DNA of 64,000 nt from Trichosporon coremiiforme. Taxonomy: Eukaryota; Basidiomycota; Tremellomycetes; Trichosporonales; Trichosporonaceae. A model generated the notes under the pieces. The model did not search any database. It was not told the origin of the DNA and saw only the letters and a program-made list of their open reading frames with translations. Positions within the stretch are counted from its first letter, which is position 1. Each line of letters begins with the position of its first letter. The DNA lies in assembly GCA_039545355.1 (NCBI GenBank), contig BCJJ01000003.1, positions 1,116,001 to 1,180,000 of the forward strand, read 5' to 3'. The position numbers and the translations under genes are program-made. Of the stretch, positions 35,387 to 45,805 are shown in pieces.

Positions 35387-37308
35387 ATGAGCTCTGCGCG
35401 CAAGTCCGAGATTTGCCTCTCGAGCAGCACACCGGCAACAGCAAGCATCCACCTGGGCGGCATCGACAGCTTTGACATGACGAACGTGACGCCCGTACTA
35501 CCTGCGGCGGCGCTGCCGAGCCTGCCTCCGACGGAGAACGACACGTCGCTGTGTTCTCACCTCCGTGCGCTGGTTTCGCGCCGCCGCACGCCCGTCAAGA
35601 CCGAGCCGGGCGAGCAGGACGACTCGCCGGCCGCGCGCGCTGAGCGCCGCTACGTCCAGGTAGTGAGGTGGGGAGCGACGCTGCAGGGAACGAAACGGAG
35701 AAAGGTGAGCTTTTTTGTTGATCAGAGCTGACAGATGCAGGCAACCCCGCCATGCTGCGGAGAGTGCAAGACGACGCTGGCGCGCCCGTGGGCCTGCCTG
35801 ACATGCGACTTTGTCGGCTGCCCGCCCGCGGGATCCAAGGGAGAGTGCCTCGCAACACACTTTGCGGACAGCACGCGATGCGAGTTCGGTGAGTCGCCGC
35901 CGCAGCTGATGGCGAACGCAGGGTGGCGGCCACCCATGACGCCGTCACCGGGTGGAGGCAGATCAGTTCCGCTTAGGTATACGCCCCAGGGAGCTGACAT
36001 CCAGCCGTCGACCCCATGACGGGCGCAATCTTCTGTGGCGAGTGCGACGATTGCATCTACCCGGACGCGTTCGAGACGCTGTTCCGCACGACGTGCATCC
36101 GCGTTGAGGAGGAGCACGATCGGTCGCGGGAGCCATCGGCTATTGGCGCCCGAGGGCGCGGGAGGGGCAACTGGCGGCCGTGGGTGTCGCAGGACACTGA
36201 GGTTCTGCTGCCTCGTGCACCTTGCCGTGGCTTAAGGCCGCTGCTGAACTTGTCGCAGACGTGCTTCCTATCCTCGATCCTGCAAGCGCTCATCCACAAT
36301 CCGCTGCTGAAAGCCTATTTTCTCTCAGACAAGCACAACCGGCACGTCTGCCCTCAATCCCGCGGGCTGGCGGTCGGCAAGCCGCTCGGCGATGGCGGCA
36401 GCGGGGCGAACACGCCGCAGGAGCGCGAGAAGGGGTGCATGTGCTGCGAAATGGACCGCGCCTTCGAGGAGTTCTACAACGACGATGTCTCGCCCTGGGC
36501 GCCGATCAGCATGCTGTACAGCATGTGGCACACCTCGAGCGAGCTCGAGGGGTACGGGCAGCAGGACGCGCACTCCTTCTTCCTGGCGGCTCTGGACCAG
36601 ATCCACGCGCACGCCAAGGGCCAGCTGTCGAGCTGTAACTGCATCGCGCACCAGACCTTTGCCGGCTTCCTCGTGAGTACGGTGACGTGCTCCGCGTGTG
36701 CGGCCAAGAACACGACGATAGACCCGATCCTCGACATCCAGCTCGACTTCCCGCCCAATCCTGGGCCTGAACCTCTGACGCTCGCGGCGATGCTGCGGCG
36801 GTACTGCGCTGAGGAGAAGATCGGGGGCGGCTCGTACCGCTGCGAGCAGTGCGGGGGCGGCCCAAAGGTGCACGCCACGCGCAAGCTGGCGATCAAGAAA
36901 CTACCGCCCGTCCTGAGCTTCCAGATGAAGCGCTTCGCGCACGGCGCCACCAGCTCAAAGGTCGAGCTCCCCGTCAAGTTCCCGAGCCACCTCAACATGC
37001 GCCCCTACGTCGACGACACGGAGAACGAGTCTGTGCCCGAGAGCCTGTTCGCGTACGAACTCTTCGCGGTCGTCACCCACGAGGGCAAGTTAGACAATGG
37101 CCACTACTGGGCCCACGTCCGCAGCGGCGACGAGTGGTGGCACTGCGACGACGACAAGGTCACGCCGACCACGCTCGCGGGCGCACTCGCGCAGAGGGCG
37201 TACATGCTCTTCTACGTCCGCAAGAGCCTCGCGTACGCCCAGCCCATGAGCGTGCTACTCAACGCCAAGCCGAACGGCACCGCTAACGGCACGGCCAACG
37301 GCCACTGA
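35387..37308 (+). CDS. UBP8: ubiquitin carboxyl-terminal hydrolase Ubp8/USP22 (SAGA DUB module)
   Basis: Three exons: 35387-35704, 35741-35888, 36005-37308; 589 residues, phases consistent. A ZnF-UBP domain spans about residues 108-185 (CCGECKTTL, WACLTCDFVGC, HFADSTRCEF, IFCGECDDCIY). The USP fold follows: Cys box NLSQTCFLSSILQALIHNP with catalytic Cys242, zinc ligands HVC...CMCC, two further CxxC pairs (TCSAC, RCEQC), and the His box DNGHYWAHVR with His522 and the acid in WWHCDDDKV. Ubp8 removes ubiquitin from histone H2B within SAGA. The residue two before Cys is Gln (SQTC), where most USPs have Asn and Ubp8 of yeast has Ser. The C-terminus ends in an NGTANGTANGH repeat. Confidence 0.95.
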
Positions 37309-37562
37309 GTTAACCCCCTGTGCCCATGTTTGACACCCTGCAGTTGATATATTATGTTTGTATGCCACTTCACATGCATTGAGACTATGATGACAGGTGT
37401 GCGTTCAAGTATGGCGACAGGCGATGGAAGATCAGACTGGACAGCTTGAGTCATGAACAAGGATGATGATGGGATACAGCAGATCGAGCGAACAACATGA
37501 CAGTACGAATTTGATGGGGCATGGACTAATGCTGTTGCACGACAGTGCGCTTGGTGACGACA

Positions 37563-39413
37563 TCACGACCAGATGGACTTGCCGGCGGAGAACTCGAGCG
37601 TCGTGCTGAGCGGCGAGTGCCACTGGCCTGCCGAGCCCGGTGTCAGCGGAGTACGGGGTGTAACCGGCAGAGAAGTGCGTGCTGAGAGCGGAGTCAGGAT
37701 CTCCTCGGTACGAGCGTCGGCGTGCTTGATGGGGTGCTTGTCCTCGAGGACGATGTCGATCGAGTCGCCGAGGCCGAGGGCACCGTGGACAGGGGTCGGC
37801 AGAGGAAGGCCGAGGTTGGACGGACGGGTCTTGCGCAGCAGCTTGCGCTCAGCGCCGATGGGGTGCACCGCATCGGTCTCGGGGACTGGAGACAGGAGTT
37901 GAGATTTGGATACCGAGCGCGAAGACTCGCCAAAGGCAGAGTCAGACTTGCGCAGGGGCGTATAGGCGTGGCGCAGAGGCACGGGAACTGTTGTGAGTTT
38001 CTATGCGAAGTGGATCAACTCACGAGTACTTTCGCGAGTGGTCTGCAAACGTGAGATGTTCGGCAGCGATCCTGATCTCAGCTCAAACTGGGCATCCCAG
38101 CTCACCTCTGCGGTCCGCGTTCCATTGCCCAAGACTGAGGGGCTGCTTGAGCCCAGCGTCGCTAGAGGGGCGGCCGGAGCGAGCCATGGCCGCCAGGTCG
38201 GCGAGGTCGGTTTCAGAACGAGAGTGAGCGTCGGCCAAAGGTGGCGAATCGGGGAAGGGGCTCAGAGTCGATTGAGGCGGCGGGCTCTCGGAGCGCAAGG
38301 TGACAAGGCGGGGAGCAATGCCGCCCCTCGACCTCGCAAAGGGCACGACAGCACCGAGAGGCACTTTGACGCCGTCCCAGGAAGAGAGACCTAACCAGAA
38401 CTTCTCGGGGATGCCGCATCCCTCCTTGCTGTCTCGATCCAGGGTCAAGCCCAGCGCAGTCACGTTTGGCTTGCCACACTCAGCGAGGATGTTGCCCACC
38501 ATCTCCTCCGGTTTCTCCTGCAGTTTCTTCAGCAGCGGTGCATAGCCTGACGCAGCGACAGTGGCGGGGTTGACAGCTGGCGAGGCGTACACCGTGAGGG
38601 GGTGAGGGTAGTCGGCATTGTACGGACGAGGAAGAGAGAGCTCGTCTGCGGTGTAGCATGGCGCAGAGAGGGGGAAGGGCTTCGTCTCCGCCACCTCTGT
38701 GGCGGGAATCGGTAAGTGACAACCGAGGAAGGCGGGACGGGGGCGGCGCGGCGCGGGCTTGCCTATCGGCGACGGCTTGACTTCGCGCTGCTGCTTGAAG
38801 TGGTCTTCCTGTCGCTCGACAGAGTCGTGCACGACATTTTGCTGTGTGCTCAGCCACCTCTGAGTGGCGGATGCGTAAGTGTCACTCAGATCCAGGTGGC
38901 GATCAGCGCCGTTCGGCCCAGGGATCGACGATACAAACACAAGTTCCGGTCGCTGCTCGATCTCCTGGGGAGGCGACGCGCACAGTGACGATGACGGGGA
39001 GCATGAATGCGAGCCTGAGGTCAGCGTGTCTATCAAGGTTGCGAAGCTCACCAAACGTCTGCTCCGAGATCTCGGTGCTTCCATGCTGGATAGACTCCTG
39101 TGTATCATAGCGGCCTGCTGTCAGCTACAAGGTCACGATGGCTAGCATTACCTTTTCGCGAGCGAGGACCGCGTCTGCGCCTGCCTCGGCGACGGCCACG
39201 ACGAGGAGCTCCTGTGAGCGTAGACTGCTCACGCTTGTTGGTGGGAAGTGCGCCAGGGGCAGGCGTTTTGTAAGGCCCAGGGCCAGCAGCGGTGTTCATG
39301 GTCTTGCGAGCAGGGGTGTACACCGGTGCGCTGCTAGCGTGAGTGACGTGAGCGCGGTGCGTGGTGTCAAAGCGGGTGTCCCCGTGACCCATTCGCACCG
39401 AACGTCCAGGCAT
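37563..39413 (-). CDS. unrecognised five-exon protein
   Basis: Model: 39413-39152, 39114-39052, 39014-38106, 38071-38024, 37987-37563; 568 residues, every junction in phase, introns 34-37 nt (37, 37, 34, 36) with CTGAC or similar branch sites. The N-terminus has YTPARKTMNTAAGPGPYKTP; exon 1 ends in an Arg/Gly-rich stretch. The middle exon holds SSIPGPNGADRHLDLSD, many Pro, and a small helical segment (LLKKLQEKPEEMVGNILAEC, then FWLGLSSWDGVKVPLGAV). The end is Ser/Thr-Pro-rich (LSARTSLPVTPRTPLTPGSA). I do not recognise a family. The first two exons are the least certain, because a second frame across exon 1 is also open (see findings). Confidence 0.65.
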
Positions 39414-42070
39414 CGGGGTCGAGGAGTCAGAAGCGAGCTAAGCGTAAGTGTTGTAAGAGGGAGTACTCGGCGTGAAGACGCGGGAGAGTGGTGAGGGGTG
39501 AAGAGGAAATGGCGAGTAGGAAGATGGTGGACAGAGGAGCCGGGAGTTGTTCTCTTTCGAAGAAGTGAAAGCTTAAGATGACATTGGTGAAGTCTGAGGT
39601 CGACACGGTGAGGCGAGCGCGAGATCTCTGACAGACCCCGGGGCTTGTTGATCAGCATTCGTGAAAGACAACGCGTCAGTGCAAGTTTGATCGTGAGAGC
39701 ACGAGCGCACAAGAGTATTAGAGCATTGCGCAGATGCGCCCTCTTGCGCCCCGCCTGCAAAATTTCCTCTCGCGACGCGAACGTTGAAGGTGGTGAGTGA
39801 GACAAAACGATTAGCTCGTTTTGGATCCTGATCCCCGGCCAGTCCGTGTAGCCACCTCCATATGCTCCGAGGCGTGCCTGTCAGTACAGAGGAATGACGT
39901 CCACACCGATGCGCAGTGTCCGCAGAGCTGTGGGGTTCTGCCGAGCATGCTGAGGAGACTGGACTAGTCGCTCGGAACGTCCGCTTGAGCTTTCGGACGA
40001 ACATAGCACTGTGGGCCCTAACAGCATGTCATCGGCGTCGCTGCAAGAGGGCTGGACACCCCCAAGTCTCCTATCTCCGTCGCGATAGGGCTCAATGTTG
40101 ACCCTGGCAGAGGCGTGAGGACAGCAGCTAACGGTGGCCAGCACCTCAGGTATCCTCATCTTCCAGCCAAGTCCAACCGCTTGAGAGGCATAACCGTCGG
40201 GTGTGTTCTCTTCGACAACGTTCTTGCCGCAGGCCAATCACAAAATACCTCACAAATGCCTCATGTGGCCACAAAGCCTCGCCAGAGCTTGGAGACCAGC
40301 ATCTTAGACCAGGTCGCGACTGCCTCGGCGTGATGAGGCGATACGGCCAGCCGCGCCAGCCCCAACCTGACGCTGAGGAGGTGAGGTGGCCGCGGAATGA
40401 ACTAGCGGTCAGGCCAGAGGGGCAGGAGGAGCACTGCCAAGGCACACAGGGATACCAGAACACCCCTGACCATCCGGGGGCGAACAAGCATCAGATGCTC
40501 CGCGCTGTGCTTGCAAGCCGCTGCCGATGGTGTTCCAGTCCCTGAGACAAGGTGAGTGTAGAGGTCGCGTTCGTCGCAAAGGAGCACCGGAGCAAAGGAC
40601 CTGTGAGGTCGTAGGGCACAAAGTCATTGCTTCTGAGTGGCCGGTACCGACAATAATAGGTCTCACGGACCGCGTGGTGGCTCGGCTGTTCCGTGCGCGC
40701 CGCGCGCCGAGGGCTCGCATGCGTTCGCGAGCAACGGTCGGCAGGTCGACGAGGTTCTTAACGAAGAGATCAGCGGTCCATAAAGGCGGTACTGTGTGTC
40801 ACACAGTCGTCTGTGCGAGTGATACGCGCTCACCCGGGAGAAGCGAGTGGAGATCTCGAGCTCCGCCGCACCCCTCGAGCAGCTCTAGCCGCCGGTAGCT
40901 TCGAAGCTTCCAGATCTCTCTTCGATACCCGTGGCGGCCGTACCAGTCCCAGTCTCCGTCTGGCACGTCTGACTAGTGTATGACTAGTCAGAGGCGACGC
41001 GTGCAGGGTGCAGCCCTGTGTCCACAGTCTTTGACGTCCTGGAAGGATCGTCGATCCTCGCTAATCCGGCAGCTAGGCTGCGAGAAATCACTCCTGGATG
41101 TCGCACTAGTCGGAGCCCGGCGGTGACAGAGGATCGACGGTCCCGCGATCTCACCACCCAGTAGCTGGCAGCTCAGCTAGATCAGGCTCACAACATCGCA
41201 TCGTAGCGCCCTCACTAACGCTTCTAGCCTCAAGCCACAATCTTATAGTTCCCTGCAGTCCTCAGCCCGTCCTGAGCCCTTCGCGATCACTAGCTAAGTC
41301 GTACCCGCGGATCGAGCTGACAGCAGTGTATATCGATCAACCAGGCTGCGTGGTCCAGGTCGAGTCTCGAAGCTGCGAACCCTGCATGACTTACTTATCG
41401 GGCGTGTGCTCAACGCGGCCGACCCCAGAGCGCTTGTCGTCTTGGTCCAATGTCAAGCCCCAGCAGCCCAACCGCGCAGGCTACTTCCAACGATTAGACA
41501 GCTGTGCAGAGAGCAGCCGGAGTGGGTCTTGTCGCAGTCTCAACAGGATCCTAGTAGATCGCATTATCGCACTCGCTGAAGTCGCTCTGATGCCGCTAAC
41601 CACTCTTGAGGGAGAGCATTGGAGCATTGGAGCATTTGGAGCATTGGAGCATTTGGAGCATTGGGGCATTGGAGCATTTGGAGCATTGGAGCATGTGAGA
41701 ATCCACCGCATTCATCGATGACAACATCAGTGCAGACAGCCCAAACGTTTCTGTGGTCGTGCCTCGCTCGTTGTCAGCGAGTAGATCGATATGGTCTCGA
41801 TAATGCTGAGGTGAGCGATGGTGATGTCGTGTCAGCGGTGCCAAAGTCTCGTTGTCTGATGGTTGTCGGCGAATTCCGAAAGACCGAGCGTCTCGGCGTT
41901 CTCCGGCCGTCTCGGCGCTCGCTGCCCCTCTGGACTGCTTGAACCAAACTCTATCTCATCTCCGATGAAACTGTGAGCACCTCACGAAGCTCAGCCCTGA
42001 CGTTCGACGCAGTGAACAGATATGGCATATGGAACTTATGGACTTTCGAAGTTATCTCACAGCGACCTCG
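39414..42070. other. gene-poor intergenic region
   Basis: About 2.6 kb without a supportable gene. Frames are short and conflicting. The DNA from about 40900 to 41300 is rich in CTAGTC/GACTAG and CTAGC-like words without obvious symmetry. The minisatellite at 41613-41694 is the only clear structure. Confidence 0.5.
41613..41694. repeat. minisatellite, GGAGCATT-based
   Basis: Head-to-tail copies of GGAGCATT(T/G)GGAGCATT run for about 80 bp; alternate units differ by one T, giving a higher-order unit of about 25 bp. Confidence 0.9.
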
Positions 42071-42978
42071 TTAAAACTCTCCCCACTCACTCTCGACTCC
42101 GGCATCAAGTTCGACGGGCTTGGACTTGTTCTGCTTCTGAGCTTGCTCGAGATACTTGCAGAAGCGCCTGTACATGCCGCCTTGGGGCGACTGCCCTCCA
42201 GTCTGGGTTGCCAGCCATGCGGAGTGCCCACTGGTACTCGACGGGAATGAGGGAATACCCCTCGATGGGGACGAAAGGCATGCTGCTGCGCCCAGTGGGG
42301 TTGCGGAGGCTCCAAAGCGGGGGCTCGGGGACGTCGTGGCGCATGAGCATGAACTGGGTTAGCCCGGGGCGCTTGAGGTGGATGCCAGCGAGGAGCAGCG
42401 AGATGGGCGGGAGCACGCTGCCGGCCTGTTCCTTGAGATCCTTGGCGAAAATGTTCGCGGCGGCCCCGCACTGATAACGACCCAGGAACTCGGCGAGGCG
42501 CGCGACGCTTGCGTTAGCGGCACCAGCAGACGACCACTGCAGCGCGACTTCTCCCGTAGTCACGATGTCGAGAAAGGCTTTGATCGTCTCGGCGCTCGCG
42601 TTGACGGTGATGCTCGCGTGCGCCCACCAGCGGCTGGACTCGACCATCTTGCGCAGAACGGACTGCGCGTTAGCGAGGGGATGACCAAAGGACCCACCTG
42701 GCCGACTGGAGGTGGTACGAGGGCACAGTCAGGATCGCGCCGTCGGCAGTGGACAAACACCCTTGATCCACTTGCTCGCGTGCGAGCTACAACGGAAGGC
42801 GCCACAGGCGCGTCGGTGTCGGACCACGTGGTATCGACCGATGTAGTGGGAACAGTCGGCCACTGCCCCCAGCCGGTGGCAACGGGAGTCGCGGCGGGCA
42901 GGGTGGGAGATGCGGAGTTGGCGGGAGAAGGCGCAACGACAGACGGTGTCGCCCTGGACGGGGGCTGGGCCTTCAAGG
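42071..42978 (-). pseudogene. BTB/POZ-like family copy 1, frame-broken
   Basis: Compared with the intact relative at 45806-46480, this copy keeps the parts TVPSYHLQSA, then KAFLDIVTTGEVALQ (equivalent of EQFLDIIDTGKF), ISLLLAGIHLKRPGL, EYQWALRM, and a tail YRRFCKYLEQAQKQ (equivalent of GERFIHYIN). These lie in at least three reading frames. The N-terminal Pro/Ala-rich part and the YHLQS part are in different frames; the presumed intron (GTGGGT donor near 42702, CTAACGCGCAG acceptor near 42671) does not restore phase; and another break lies near 42195-42205 before the tail. No single start-to-stop reading exists. The family is lineage-specific; function unknown, with BTB-like folds usually mediating protein pairing. 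Confidence 0.7.
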
Positions 42979-43108
42979 TGGTGGACGTCAGAGTGAATCC
43001 TTCAGACTCACTATTCTGGCCATCTCAAATGCCAGTGATACTGAACGGAGAGTGCTGCTTCTTTGAGGCCCTTCATTGGAATTAACTTGCATCACAGACT
43101 TAAGGTAT

Positions 43109-43832
43109 CTACGGACTATAACCTGTCCCCTTGGCTGTCACGAGAAGGCAGTGGAACCTCTGTCCAGGGGTCATCAACTGATTGTTACCCCCTTGAATCA
43201 CCGAGCGTTCGAGGTTGCCAACCCTAGCGCGCCTGAGGGCCAAGTGATACTGGATGGGGAGCTCTGCGAAAGCTTCCAAGGGAACGCTCTTAGGCTTGAA
43301 GGAAGTGCTGGGAGTGCTGCCCCCAATCCAGAGATAATTCTCATCGCCGGCGAAGGAGTCCAACTTGTTGATAAAGAAACTAGGCTTGTCAGGAATTTCG
43401 ACCAACAGCATCGCGATTGGAGCGACGTCAGGTCGACGGCGAACACTGTTGCGCAGAATGCTCAAGATCACAGGACAGTCGTACTTGCGCACGAATTTGC
43501 CGAGACGCCTGAGCTGGACCAAAGGTGAAGACGTATTCCCCTCGTCTGAGAATGCCAGGTAAAACTCCCCAGTAGTGACAATGTCGAGGAACTGCTCTAT
43601 TGTGGATGAAGGCTCCTCGAGTTGGATGCGCTGCGGGTCCGAGCCTGTGGCCAACATGTCACGAAACGCCGCACTGATCTGTTAGCGTCACCTTACGCCG
43701 ACTGACCTCCAAGACTGCAGATGATACGACGCAGAACCTGATGTTGTCACACGAGATGATCTCGAACGACCCGTGCTTCCACTCGGAGCTGACGGCTAGC
43801 TCAGGCGTCTTATTAGTATTAGGTTCGGACAT
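43109..43832 (-). pseudogene. BTB/POZ-like family copy 2, one frameshift
   Basis: Exon 1 (43832-43707) begins with an ATG and reads SEWKHGSFEIISCDNIRFCV, parallel to the intact copy's SKWNTGDVSLVTSDHVMFTV. After this the homologous ASYHLQSW continues in another frame at about 43727-43734, where one short GTCG unit seems lost. From there to the donor (GTCAGT at 43706) and through exon 2 (43673-43109; SAAFRDMLATG, TIEQFLDIVTTGEFYLAF, TPGQRFHCLL) the frame is intact. The splice acceptor has a CTAAC branch site. It is either a recent pseudogene or the site of one sequencing error. Confidence 0.7.
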
Positions 43833-44088
43833 GTTAGTGACTATGAGAAATGAAGATGCCAAACGGCAAACTGAGTTTTAGGGGTCCTTTCGGGGTCGCA
43901 CACGGACGCGATGTAGTGCCCGTGAGGGGACAACGCCCAGCCCCCTGTATGTGTGTGGTGTCAAGATGAGGGATTCACACCGAAAGTTGAGGACTGCGTC
44001 GAACGGACGAGTATATGGGTGTACTGGCGGTAGCACATGACAGACAATTCATAACGGTCTACGGCGTTTCAGCTACGCATCCGAAACT
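43833..44088. other. spacer within BTB-like cluster
   Basis: No coding signal seen; separates copy 2 from the C-terminal remnant. Confidence 0.4.
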
Positions 44089-44310
44089 TCAAGAGCTCTT
44101 CAGGTAGTGGAGGAAGCGGTCTCCAGGCTTCAGCAGCTCCTGGACCCCCTCCGCATGACATCTGTCGAGATAGCTAACCGTGAAGCCTGCTTGGTCTGCC
44201 ACTTTACCGGCCGCAGCTTTGTTGACTGCCGCCTTGTTGTCGTTCGGGGCCTTGCTATCCGCTGTCGCGCTATTGACTGCTTCGTTCTTGTCTGCCACTG
44301 TGTTAGTCAT
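44089..44310 (-). pseudogene. BTB/POZ-like family remnant (C-terminal end only) or 73-residue ORF
   Basis: The frame from the ATG at 44310 gives 73 residues. The start (MTNTVADKNEAVNSATADSK) is an Ala/Asn/Lys-rich low-complexity stretch like the polar N-termini of the relatives. The end (LLKPGDRFLHYLKSS) matches the last residues of the intact gene (PMGPGERFIHYINLSRK). The whole central BTB-like part is absent. Best explained as an internally deleted copy; a small functional product cannot be excluded. Confidence 0.55.
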
Positions 44311-44512
44311 TGCGGTCGAGGTTGTGCTTAGTAGAGGTCGGGAAAGGAGGTGGAACGCAGGTAAGGGAAAGGGAGAGAGTATGGTGAAGGACACTGGGAA
44401 GGGAGGGCCTGCTGAGCGCTGCGCAGGGCGTCCTCGAGGGGCACTCCGCGAATCTACGAGGCGCAGACCTCTCGTGAACATGTCATAAGCTGTACATCTT
44501 GTCATGAGGCCG

Positions 44513-45766
44513 TTAGGGTGAACTACGGCTGGGAATGGGCAAGTGCGTGAAGCGGTATGTACAATACAGCACCACTACAACGATCGGCAGCGCGATGACG
44601 ATGCGCAGCGTGACTGCCAGCGCCTTCGGGTCGCGCTTCAATTGCGGGTTCAACTTGGTTTTCGTTTGGGTCATCACAGAATTCTCCGCGGAAGCGGCGG
44701 TGGTGGAAGCGTTGGTGGCGGCGAAAGCGGCGGTGGTAATGGGGGCGCCGGAGGTTTCGTCAGTCGATACGGCCTTAGAGACGTGTGGGTCGATGATGAC
44801 TTGCTTACCGTTCAGCGGCGCTGCGGACGCTGCTTCGTCATCAGCCACGTTGTCTCTGGCGCGTATCTTGGCGTACTCGGAGTCTTCTTTGTTCGATTCG
44901 GACAACTCGCCGTTCACCGTCTCCTCCTTCTCCGTGACTGACTGGAGGACGACGAACTGGGCTTGTTGAGGCGTGACGCCGATGTCGACCACCTCGACAA
45001 CGATGTCCTTCTTCTGCACGTGCTGCACGGGAGGTGAATCCCCTTCCACCTTGTCAGGTAGGGTGCTTGATCGCAAGGTACCCTCCGACGAGTCCCAGAG
45101 GCTGTCGGTGCCGGTTGAAAGGCTCGCCAGCGAGTCTTGCCGGTGGCGTGCGCATGCGCTGCCGTTATGGGCAGCCTTCTCTGTTGAGGTGTTGTCGACG
45201 TTGGTTTTCTCATCGTTCACAGCAGTGAGAATGACGGTCTCTTCGGAGTCACCATCGCCGGCGGAGCTCTTGCTATCCACAGGGTCGTTGTCGTGCGTGT
45301 CATTATTCTTCACAGTGTCGTTGCTACCGGGCTCCCTCTCCGTTGCGGAGCCGTTCTGGCTGGTTGTTTGAACAGGGGCCCCCACGGTGACGTCCTCTGG
45401 AGATGCCATCAGGCTCTCGATCCTAGGCATGTTCTCCACAGCTTGATCGGTGTCTGCCGAGAAGGGTACATCCTCAAGCGCTTGACCTAAAGAGTCATTC
45501 ACAGTCGTGTTGTTAGAGGAGTTCGGGATATCCACACCAATGTCCTTGGTTGTAATTTCGTTTTCGGCGTCGGGCAACTTCAGAGCCGCTGCCACTTCTG
45601 GCTGAGCGAGCTCCTTTTCGTTGTCTTCCTGCTTCTCGGCGACCTTCTTCACAGGCTCCTTCACTGCTTCCGCCTCCACCCTCTCAACCTTGATTCGATC
45701 GACCGCAACAGGGGCCCCAAAGGGTTTGCCTGTCTGGGCGTCAGCCAGGGTACCCGAGATGACCAC
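44513..45766 (-). CDS. hypothetical tail-anchored acidic protein
   Basis: Frame of 417 codons. Most of the protein is acidic and low in complexity (Asn, Thr, Glu, Ser), likely disordered and cytosolic. A single hydrophobic helix close to the C-terminus (ALAVTLRIVIALPIVVVVLY) is followed by about 13 residues, the layout of a tail-anchored membrane protein. The assigned start lies only 39 nt after the stop of the BTB-like gene on the same strand. A CTGAC...CAG acceptor-like site sits just inside the frame (about 45741-45752), so the true 5' exon may lie elsewhere. No family recognised. Confidence 0.6.
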   Translation of the reverse strand: MVISGTLADAQTGKPFGAPVAVDRIKVERVEAEAVKEPVKKVAEKQEDNEKELAQPEVAAALKLPDAENEITTKDIGVDIPNSSNNTTVNDSLGQALEDVPFSADTDQAVENMPRIESLMASPEDVTVGAPVQTTSQNGSATEREPGSNDTVKNNDTHDNDPVDSKSSAGDGDSEETVILTAVNDEKTNVDNTSTEKAAHNGSACARHRQDSLASLSTGTDSLWDSSEGTLRSSTLPDKVEGDSPPVQHVQKKDIVVEVVDIGVTPQQAQFVVLQSVTEKEETVNGELSESNKEDSEYAKIRARDNVADDEAASAAPLNGKQVIIDPHVSKAVSTDETSGAPITTAAFAATNASTTAASAENSVMTQTKTKLNPQLKRDPKALAVTLRIVIALPIVVVVLYCTYRFTHLPIPSRSSP

Positions 45767-45805
45767 TCTCGCCGCCGGGAGGACGGCCCGCTCGGGCGCG
45801 TGTCT

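Noticed and set aside
39193..39213. 21-nt intron (GTGAGC...CTCACAG) in exon 1 of the unrecognised gene
   Set aside because: The ends look right, but 21 nt is shorter than the shortest introns here (34 nt) and removal would not alter the frame; not needed.
40900..41300. Palindromic CTAGTC/GACTAG words as a possible mobile element end
   Set aside because: No matching terminal inverted repeat, target-site duplication or transposase-like frame nearby.
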